A stretch of 64,000 bases of DNA from JAGQZY01 sp964588335. Lineage in GTDB: Bacteria; Bdellovibrionota; Bdellovibrionia; Bdellovibrionales; JAGQZY01. The notes beneath the pieces are model-generated. The model saw only the letters and a list, made by a program, of their open reading frames with translations, ran no database searches and was not told the origin of the DNA. The translations under genes were made by a program, and so were the position numbers. Shown one piece after another: positions 58,541 through 64,000 of the stretch. Every line of letters begins with the position of its first letter. Positions within the stretch are counted from its first letter, which is position 1. The DNA lies in the NCBI GenBank assembly GCA_964588335.1, contig CAZPOV010000004.1:62001-126000 (forward strand), given 5' to 3'.

Positions 58541-59200
58541 TCAGTTGCGGAATTCACCGATTAAGCGGCCGCCTGTAGTACCGAGTCGAACTCGCCCATT
58601 GGCGTTTTGTAGTAGCAAAGTGTCCTCACGGTTTACAAAACGATTGGATCTTTCGTAATAAAAAATTTCCTGATCGTCGCCACCATCAATATTACTATCA
58701 ATTGTCATTTCTATGGCGTCAGCGCGACCATCTTCGTAGCGCACACGAATGCGAGCGTTGTATTCACTGCGGATATCTTCGTAGTCGTTGACTGTACCAA
58801 AAACATCCAGGTCTTCTGTTGTACACTCAATATCAACATCTTCGATTCCGAAAAGGTTGGCGACGGCCTCAGTTAAGAAGGCTTGAGTTCCGCAAACAAG
58901 AACGCCAGCTGCGGGCTCTAATATTTGTCCAAGAACGCTGTTAAAAACATCATTACCACCAAATCCGATATCGTTTCCAGAAACATGGCCGAAGGCTTGT
59001 AAGTAAAGATCTTCATCAACGATGCGAAAGCGACCGTTGTAGGTTCTTGTGCAATCTTCACATGATCTTTCATCCCAGCTTTGGGGAACTTCGTTGGCGT
59101 CGGCTGTGGCTCCTCCACCGTTGTTTTTATCACCACATGCTGTGATCATAACCCCAACGATAAAGACGAGTAGTCCTAGCGTTAGATTTTTCTTTGTCAT
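58541..59200 (-). CDS. hypothetical lipoprotein with acidic beta-rich domain
   Basis: 219 residues from the ATG at 59200 (GAGG 6 bases upstream; the in-frame GTG at 59212 overlaps that site). Lipoprotein signal VGVMITAC|GD (Cys22), then a Gly/Asn-rich spacer and a beta-rich, acidic domain with disulfide candidates (RSCEDCTRTYNG, VLVCGTQ, DIECTTED). The C-terminus alternates YNARIRVRYEDGRADAIEMT, then FYYERSNRFVNREDTLLL. Unknown family; possibly an outer-membrane lipoprotein. Single gene with its own terminator. Confidence 0.65.
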   Translation of the reverse strand: MTKKNLTLGLLVFIVGVMITACGDKNNGGGATADANEVPQSWDERSCEDCTRTYNGRFRIVDEDLYLQAFGHVSGNDIGFGGNDVFNSVLGQILEPAAGVLVCGTQAFLTEAVANLFGIEDVDIECTTEDLDVFGTVNDYEDIRSEYNARIRVRYEDGRADAIEMTIDSNIDGGDDQEIFYYERSNRFVNREDTLLLQNANGRVRLGTTGGRLIGEFRN

Positions 59201-59542
59201 TATGTACCTCACTTATATTTAAGTTTATCTATCGTACAATTAATATTCACAGAGTGTGCCAAAATGGCACATAAAAAGCGCAATGATATCAGTTGTTTAC
59301 GAAATTGAATTGAGGGCCATTGGACTGAAAACGTAATTTGTCACCCGGGGTGTAAAAATTATTGGGATTTTTAAGCGCTGGTGCATGGTCGTTTTTGCGT
59401 GAAACCACAAGATCTTTTAAGATGCCATTGTTCGACAGCCAATACCAAGGATCTCACGGCCCTATCGGCTGCTTTGCAAAGTCTGTTGGGTGTGAAGCAG
59501 AACCCTACAGCCTCGAGGTGTCGTGTTTCAAAGGAGCTTGCA
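59201..59542. other. 342-base stretch between a lipoprotein gene and the UDG-superfamily gene
   Basis: Frames exist on both strands across this stretch but lack signal peptides, ribosome sites or recognisable domains. The A/T-rich first 60 bases probably hold the minus-strand lipoprotein promoter. Nothing else is recognised. Confidence 0.4.
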
Positions 59543-60115
59543 GTGATAAAATCAAGAGACATGATTCCCGAATACATACCGCAGAATCCAAAGCTCATCA
59601 TTCTTGGGACAATGTGCTCGGTGAACGCCAGAGAAATCGACGGTGCAGTGAAAAAGGCGCCGCCGTTTTTTTATCACGACAACCGCAATCGATTCTGGAA
59701 AATCTTGCAGTACCTGTTTGAGGAAATAGACAACCCGCCTTTCCTATCCGTCGCTGAAAAGAAAGCCTATCTTGAAAAGTGGGGCGTTGCTATTGGTAAC
59801 GTAGTCGACACAATGGAGCTAAAGATGAGCGACTCTCAAGATGCTTCCGATGAAATTATTTATTCAGCATTTAAAAAAAACCGCGTACAAACCAAGAAGG
59901 TGAGGCCCGCTTTCCGCAAGCTCCTGCAAACCAGGCCTTTGTTCTTTACCTGTAAACGCAAACCGAAATTGGATCTTTTGTTGCTGGACTATTTGAAAAA
60001 AAACAAAGTGGCACCCAGCCGCCTTGAAGAGATTCTGTTTCTTCACACTCCGACTCGTAAAGCCCACGCGACCTTGGCTGAAATATGGCGGGATGATCTT
60101 TTAGGCGCGCTTTAA
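59543..60115 (+). CDS. uracil-DNA glycosylase superfamily protein (deoxyinosine glycosylase-like)
   Basis: 190 residues from a GTG at 59543, chosen because AAGGAG sits at 59531-59536, six bases upstream, and because residues before it (in the longer frame from 59381) look non-coding. Motifs: IPEYIPQNPKLIILGTMCS (superfamily GTxP-like motif A), PPFFYHDNRNRFWKILQYLF (the NRFW segment of the HDG/DNA-deoxyinosine glycosylase group), then VAIGNVVDTMELKMSDSQDA. These enzymes remove deaminated bases (uracil, hypoxanthine) from DNA. The exact substrate cannot be read from sequence. It converges with the anti-sigma gene, stops overlapping by 15 bases. Confidence 0.72.
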   Translation: MIKSRDMIPEYIPQNPKLIILGTMCSVNAREIDGAVKKAPPFFYHDNRNRFWKILQYLFEEIDNPPFLSVAEKKAYLEKWGVAIGNVVDTMELKMSDSQDASDEIIYSAFKKNRVQTKKVRPAFRKLLQTRPLFFTCKRKPKLDLLLLDYLKKNKVAPSRLEEILFLHTPTRKAHATLAEIWRDDLLGAL

Positions 60116-60748
60116 TTTTTTAAGTAAGGGCATGAAAGCCGCTGCCACAAGGCCAGTGACTAAAGCTGGGGCATAATGCAAAAGGAGACCGTGTTTGGGA
60201 ATGTAAAGGCAGGCCACTTGCATCACGGCTCCAGGGATGAAGCCCGACACAAAACCCATTATAAAGTATTGCCAAATTTTTAAAGGGAAGTTGGCTTTTT
60301 GTACAAAGTAAAACAAAATGCCGATGCCCACGATTCCGTAAAAGAAAACCTCTTCCACGCAGTAGCGGCGGGCGCCAACAATTGATGATGGCGGCGAAGC
60401 CGATCCAAACGCAAAAAATTGGCTAAGACCCCAGGCGACAAGCGCAAGGCCCGTTAACACCAACAGGCCTTTTGGAAGAGTTCGTCCGGGGACCATGAAA
60501 TTAAAAATTGAGTAAATGAGAAAGTTAAAAAGTAAAAAAGCTGAAATCAGTTCAATAGCAAAGCGTGAGTGTTCAACCACTTGGTCCCAAAAATGGGGGC
60601 GAAAGGATTGATAGGCCAGCATTCCAACAACAGTGACCAAGAAAAAGAGGGTGCCCCAAAAAGCACTGCGCGCTAACGGATGCCAGTGTCGCCCCGGCTT
60701 CAGATCGTTGGCCAATTCCTCAATGAAAAGGTTGGTTGATTGGTTCAA
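60101..60748 (-). CDS. NrsF-type anti-sigma factor (DUF1109 family)
   Basis: 215 residues, six predicted transmembrane helices (starting about 28, 62, 90, 128, 160, 188) and a short cytoplasmic N-terminus, ELANDLKPGRHWHPLARSAF. That layout and the sigma-factor partner match NrsF, the membrane anti-sigma of SigF-type ECF factors. The cysteine in ARRYCVEEVFFYG may be the conserved one needed for sigma release. It overlaps the sigma gene by four bases (ATGA), so the pair is co-translated; as sigma and antagonist they form a switch. Confidence 0.8.
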   Translation of the reverse strand: MNQSTNLFIEELANDLKPGRHWHPLARSAFWGTLFFLVTVVGMLAYQSFRPHFWDQVVEHSRFAIELISAFLLFNFLIYSIFNFMVPGRTLPKGLLVLTGLALVAWGLSQFFAFGSASPPSSIVGARRYCVEEVFFYGIVGIGILFYFVQKANFPLKIWQYFIMGFVSGFIPGAVMQVACLYIPKHGLLLHYAPALVTGLVAAAFMPLLKKLKRA

Positions 60749-61341
60749 TTCAAAAACTCCCTACTGCGGGTCACCTGCGCCCGGACTTTGGCAAAGGCCC
60801 TGGAAATTCGCTTTCTCAGAGCGGCTTCGCTGATACCTTCTTTTTTAGCGGCCTCACTGTATGACAAACCCTCAATATGAGTCATCTCCAAAGCCCGTCT
60901 CAACTTCGAAGGAAGGGCTCCTAAGACCTCAGAGGCCTCTCTTTTTGAGGTCGCTGCTTCCTTATTCGTTGAGTTCGTGGAAATTGTGACTTCGGCTCCG
61001 TCATTTTCGATCAAATGTTCTCTATTGCGCTCTAATTTTCTGAAATGGTCGGCCAGCTTGTAGCGGATGATGGCCGAGATCCAGGGCTTGATCGGTTGGT
61101 CGGGTTGGTAGGACTGCAAGTTTTTATGGATGCCCATTAGGCATTCCTGGGCCAGATCCTCTTGGTCGACAATGGACCCCAGTTTGCGGCGAAGGGCGCC
61201 ATGGATATAAGGACTCAATTTTTTTAAAAAGAGAGCGTAGGCCTTTTTATCACCTTTCTGGGAAAGGATTGCTAAGTCACGCAATTCATCAGCGCTGTCT
61301 ATGCCTTGAGAGATAAATTCACCATCCTTTAAGAACGTCAT
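60745..61341 (-). CDS. ECF-type RNA polymerase sigma factor
   Basis: 198 residues. Region 2 (ILSQKGDKKAYALFLKKLSP, YIHGALRRKLGSIVDQEDLA, QECLMGIHKNLQSY) with the -10 recognition part, and region 4 (ALPSKLRRALEMTHIEGLSY, SEAAKKEGISEAALRKRISR). Linker about 120-135 is Thr/Asn-rich. With the adjacent NrsF-type anti-sigma it fits the SigF-like ECF group, known in Caulobacter for responding to oxidative and metal stress. It probably drives the divergent spondin-domain gene; see the promoter at 61390. Confidence 0.9.
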   Translation of the reverse strand: MTFLKDGEFISQGIDSADELRDLAILSQKGDKKAYALFLKKLSPYIHGALRRKLGSIVDQEDLAQECLMGIHKNLQSYQPDQPIKPWISAIIRYKLADHFRKLERNREHLIENDGAEVTISTNSTNKEAATSKREASEVLGALPSKLRRALEMTHIEGLSYSEAAKKEGISEAALRKRISRAFAKVRAQVTRSREFLN

Positions 61342-61389
61342 TAATATAGCGAGTTTTCACAGGATGAAAAACCTCTAAATAAAAACTTT

Positions 61390-61415
61390 TGTCACATCTT
61401 GAGACTTTCATCGAA
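61390..61415 (+). promoter_or_regulatory. candidate ECF (SigF-type) promoter of the spondin-domain gene
   Basis: TGTCAC (61390-61395) and CGAA (61412-61415) are separated by exactly 16 bases, similar to the GTAACC-N16-CGAA layout described for Caulobacter SigF. Transcription would start near 61420 and the leader ends with GGGGGAG before the ATG at 61450. Confidence 0.5.
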
Positions 61416-61449
61416 TAAAGGAGTAACACATTAACCGTAAGGGGGAGAA

Positions 61450-62091
61450 ATGAAGAAGCTATTACTTTTAACGATATTGGTATTCACAGGAAGCATAGCC
61501 ATGGGGGCTAAAAACAATCACCAGTACAAAATCACGATGACTAACGTTACCAAGGGTCAGCCACTCACGCCTGCTGTTGTCGCTGTCCATGGTGCAAGTT
61601 TTAAAATGTTCAAACTGGGGGAAGAGGCCAGTGAGGGTCTTAAGTTGTTGGCCGAAGATGGTGTGACCGCCGACCTTGTGAACGAAATGGCAAATCATCC
61701 TGCGGTTCAAGCTACGGCCACTGGATCTGGCGTGATCCTTCCAGGACAGAGCACTGAAATATTAGTGAACTCAGCAAAGCCCGGGTATATATCGATTGCG
61801 ACCATGCTAGCGAGAACCAATGACGCTTTTGCTGCCGGCCGATTCTTGCGAGCTCCATCGAAAAAAGGTCACAAAGTGGCTTATCACCTTGCCGTTTACG
61901 ATTCTGGCTCGGAGATCAATTCGGAGTCTTGTGCCGATATCCCGGCGCCTCCGTGCGACAGTCACAATGTGGGTCCAGAGGGTGAAGGTTTTGTGCATTC
62001 GCATCCAGGAGTGTATGGCATTGCTGACCTGCAGATTCTAAGAGACACATTTGGAAAAGCCGCAGCGAAAGTTGTTATAGAAAAACTATAA
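61450..62091 (+). CDS. secreted spondin-domain protein
   Basis: 213 residues. Signal peptide (LLLTILVFTGSIAMGA). The rest is a single spondin_N domain: YKITMTNVTKGQPLTPAVVA, VHGASFKMFKLGEEASEGLK, LLAEDGV, a PGYISIATMLARTNDAFAAG segment and AYDSGSEINSESCADIPAPP-like sequence with two cysteines. Bacterial spondin-N proteins are secreted or periplasmic, often encoded near SigF-type ECF systems, with no settled function. The gene is divergent from the ECF sigma gene. A terminator follows at 62120. Confidence 0.85.
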   Translation: MKKLLLLTILVFTGSIAMGAKNNHQYKITMTNVTKGQPLTPAVVAVHGASFKMFKLGEEASEGLKLLAEDGVTADLVNEMANHPAVQATATGSGVILPGQSTEILVNSAKPGYISIATMLARTNDAFAAGRFLRAPSKKGHKVAYHLAVYDSGSEINSESCADIPAPPCDSHNVGPEGEGFVHSHPGVYGIADLQILRDTFGKAAAKVVIEKL

Positions 62092-62119
62092 ATCAAAAAC
62101 ATTCATTGTTTCCGGTTCG

Positions 62120-62148
62120 GCCAGGCTCAATAGAGTCTGGCTTTTTTT
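62120..62148 (+). terminator. terminator of the spondin-domain gene
   Basis: GCCAGGCTC (62120-62128) pairs with GAGTCTGGC (62133-62141) with one G-T pair, AATA loop, then seven T. Confidence 0.9.
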
Positions 62149-62205
62149 ATCCAAAGATCCGAGAGCTGAACGCGGAGCTATGGCTTCAAAACATTGTGCT
62201 TAAGG

Positions 62206-62613
62206 TTGAACTTGGACTTTGAGCTTGAGCGTTGAACTTGAGCGTTGAACTTGAGCGTTGAACTTGAGCGTTGAACTTGAGCNNNNNNNNNNNNNNNNNN
62301 NNNNNNNNNNNNNNNNNNNNNNNNNNNNNNNNNNNNNNNNNNNNNNNNNNNNNNNNNNNNNNNNNNNNNNNNNNNNNNNNNNAGCGTTGAACTTGAGCGT
62401 TGAACTTGAGCGTTGAACTTGAGCGTTGAACTTGAGCGTTGAACTTGAGCTTTGAACTTGAGCTTTGAACATGAACTTTGAACATGAACTTTGAACATGA
62501 ACTTTGAACATGAGCTTTGAACTTCAGCACTGAACTTCAGCTTTGAACTTCAGCTTTGAACTTCAGCTCTGAACTTCAGCTCTGAACTTCAGCTCTGAAC
62601 TTCAGCTCTGAAC
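62206..62613. repeat. 13-bp tandem repeat array, interrupted by an assembly gap
   Basis: Unit GAGCGTTGAACTT repeated head to tail; on the right it drifts through GAGCTTTGAACTT, GAACTTTGAACAT and CAGCTCTGAACTT variants. About 24 units are visible outside the gap. Because 13 is not a multiple of 3, all frames read the same: the plus strand hits TGA every few units, while the minus strand has no stop in any frame and would give the 13-residue period RSSSTLKFNAQVQ. The true copy number is hidden by the gap. Together with the terminator it fills the stretch between the spondin gene and the next gene. Confidence 0.9.
62283..62382. other. 100-N assembly gap
   Basis: Exactly 100 undetermined bases, the usual placeholder for a gap of unknown size, inside the tandem repeat. 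The flanks are identical units, so the assembler probably collapsed or failed on the repeat. Confidence 0.97.
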
Positions 62614-62626
62614 CGAGAGCTTGAAT

Positions 62627-64000
62627 CTACGGTTCGAAATGGTCGACAATTTTTTCCATCTGTCGATTCGTATAAGGTTTTTCCGAAGCATAGACGTAAA
62701 AGAAATGGATGGTGTCGCCCACCAAGCGTCCTACGATGCGAATCTTGCCATGACGTCGGATAATCTTAATGTCTCGCATTTCTGGATGAATGCTCGGAAA
62801 GCGTCGAAGGCCCGATTCTTTTTTGATGGCTACATAAGACTTTGTTAGAGCCGCCAAGTAACGAGCTCCCAAAAGAGGATTGGCTGAAAAGTGGGATATC
62901 ACGTCGGCCGTGAAGGCCACTTTAGTATAGTCCACACCCTCTAAATTATACGTTTTGGCAGGGATTAACCGTTGCCATCGATTGTTCAAATCATAAAAAT
63001 CTTCAATCGAGTCTCGTCTTCGCTGAGTGGCGATCTCTTCACGCACGCGATCGATTTGCATCTCAATTCTAAAAACCTCTTGGCTGCGTCGATCCAAGTT
63101 CCGTTCAAAGTCACGAACTTCAAGCGAGTTGAGAGTTTCTCGCCAAGCTTCAGTTTCTGGTTCGCGCTCTGGGTGGCGTCGGGCGATTGTTCCCAGTGTC
63201 TCTAAGGCCTCCTCAATCCGAGCGTTAAGAGCATCACTGCGATCAAGGTAGTCTGACATTTTCTCTTCAACAATAACTCGCGCTGTCTCGGCGCCCTCAA
63301 TCAACTGCCGCAATTGAATATAGGAGTGGTAATCAAAAAAACCAGACTGAAGTTTTCGAGTATAAATAAACGGAATATGGCCATAGACCTCTTCAGCCGC
63401 TCTCATTAACAGAAGAGCATTCATACGATGCTGCTGGCGTCGCGCGCCTTCGCCATGGTTGGAGAGAGCATTTTTAAGAATTAATAAATCGTTGAGATAG
63501 GCCTCTTGTTGGGCGGCCGGCAGGCGCAATTGAATAACAAGCCCTTGAACCTCTTCATAGCTGCTATTGCGTTGAAAGAAACTGCGATCTTGGGCCGTGA
63601 ACGGGCGAGCGTGGGGGTCTTTGAAAAAATGTGTGACCAGATCCTGTTCAACATGACCGACATTACGTACCGACTTTTGCACAACAAATTCTTGAATTCT
63701 CTCTAAGAAAGCGGAGTATTCATTTTCATTTACTTGGACTTTTTCTTCCAGCTCTTTGCGAGTCTTCACACCAAATAGATCAAACAGGTCTTCTTGTTTC
63801 AGTAAATTGTATTCGCGCCCCAACGCTTGCGAGACAACAAGACTGTACATTTTAAGGACTTCGACAAGTCCGACTTTGCCTTGATAAGAGGATTTATTTT
63901 TCTTTGCCAAACCGAGAAGCTGCGCTAGGGGAGCTTTGGCTTTAAAGATGTCTCTGTATTGATTATAAAGTTGTTCTGCACGTGCGACATTCTCTTGGGT
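62627..64000 (-). CDS. large hypothetical protein, N-terminus outside window
   Basis: At least 457 residues. The TTG at 63910 is not the start: the same frame stays open to the window edge at 64000, reading TQENVARAEQLYNQYRDIFK, then AKAPLAQLLG. The visible part is soluble and mostly helical, with a coiled-coil-like stretch rich in R and E (RNLDRRSQEVFRIEMQIDRV, REEIATQRRRDSIEDFYDLN), and ends in a beta-type domain (IIRRHGKIRIVGRLVGDTIH, FFYVYASEKPYTNRQMEKIV). No signal, no transmembrane segment and no family known to me. It ends 13 bases after the tandem repeat. Confidence 0.7.
   Translation of the reverse strand, partial: TQENVARAEQLYNQYRDIFKAKAPLAQLLGLAKKNKSSYQGKVGLVEVLKMYSLVVSQALGREYNLLKQEDLFDLFGVKTRKELEEKVQVNENEYSAFLERIQEFVVQKSVRNVGHVEQDLVTHFFKDPHARPFTAQDRSFFQRNSSYEEVQGLVIQLRLPAAQQEAYLNDLLILKNALSNHGEGARRQQHRMNALLLMRAAEEVYGHIPFIYTRKLQSGFFDYHSYIQLRQLIEGAETARVIVEEKMSDYLDRSDALNARIEEALETLGTIARRHPEREPETEAWRETLNSLEVRDFERNLDRRSQEVFRIEMQIDRVREEIATQRRRDSIEDFYDLNNRWQRLIPAKTYNLEGVDYTKVAFTADVISHFSANPLLGARYLAALTKSYVAIKKESGLRRFPSIHPEMRDIKIIRRHGKIRIVGRLVGDTIHFFYVYASEKPYTNRQMEKIVDHFEP

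Noticed and set aside
59381..59542. N-terminal extension of the UDG-superfamily protein (54 extra residues)
   Set aside because: No ribosome site at 59381, odd composition, and a clear AAGGAG before the GTG at 59543.
62178..62530. Three minus-strand frames across the repeat and gap
   Set aside because: They exist only because the 13-bp unit has no stop on that strand; they include undetermined bases and have no start signal.
62206..62613. CRISPR array
   Set aside because: The 13-bp units are contiguous without spacers, and no cas genes are in the window.
1..64000. tRNA, rRNA, insertion sequences or prophage
   Set aside because: No cloverleaf, rRNA signature, transposase or phage structural gene was recognised on reading; a tRNA scan and a profile search would settle this.

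Overview
The window looks like chromosome of a predatory, monoflagellate delta-type bacterium of the Bdellovibrio group (Bdellovibrionota). This is inferred from the gene families, the very lipoprotein- and signal-peptide-rich accessory genes, moderate GC and the arrangement of the flagellar genes. No rRNA or other diagnostic marker is present, so the assignment is provisional. Coding is dense. I recognise no tRNA, CRISPR array, prophage or insertion sequence. There is one 100-N assembly gap (62283-62382), inside a 13-bp tandem repeat.

Layout. 1-9.6 kb: the tail of a radical-SAM protein, pncC-recA, then a minus-strand accessory block. That block holds two tandem paralogous Asp/His-rich lipoproteins, a SOUL haem-binding-like lipoprotein, a TPR membrane protein, a thioredoxin-fold peroxiredoxin-like lipoprotein, an aspartokinase without ACT domains and an MltD-type lytic transglycosylase. 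9.9-20.2 kb: flagellar cluster I (flgF-flgG-flgA-flgH-flgI-flgJ-flgM-flgN-flgK-flgL), then csrA and fliW. 20.2-24.8 kb: an unusual three-gene operon (pentapeptide-repeat protein, HTTM-like membrane protein, PQQ-type propeller) and secreted hypotheticals. 24.8-40.7 kb: housekeeping genes (prmA-rsmE, an RDD protein, hldE C-domain, purD, glmU-glmS, trmFO, dciA-like) around a histidine kinase/NtrC-type response regulator pair. 40.8-55.6 kb: flagellar cluster II, an AMIN-like/TPR protein, a receiver-less sigma-54 activator, then flgB-flgC-fliE-fliF-fliG-fliH-fliI-fliJ-ylxF/motE-fliK-flgD-flgE, closed by two terminators. 55.7-64 kb: an alanine/glycine symporter, a possibly frameshifted secreted protein, HU, a lipoprotein, a uracil-DNA-glycosylase-superfamily protein, an ECF sigma/NrsF pair divergent from a spondin-domain protein, the tandem repeat, and a large unknown protein running off the edge.

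How it works together. The two flagellar clusters would build rod, rings, hook, hook-filament junction, MS/C ring and the export ATPase; filament, stator and the membrane export gate are not in the window. Sigma-54-type -24/-12 motifs with exact spacing precede both clusters (9915-9930 and 40843-40858), and cluster II encodes its own sigma-54 activator, so a self-reinforcing switch is likely. FlgM (with FliA elsewhere) and CsrA-FliW would add the late checkpoints. FlgJ lacks a peptidoglycan hydrolase domain, while an MltD-type enzyme is encoded divergently next to flgF.

The most promising under-described items are: the 937-residue AMIN-like/TPR protein heading cluster II (possible periplasmic motor scaffold), the pentapeptide/HTTM/propeller operon, the T6 frameshift in a secreted protein at 57.4 kb, the triple REP-like element after flgL, and the 13-bp repeat whose minus strand is open in all three frames.
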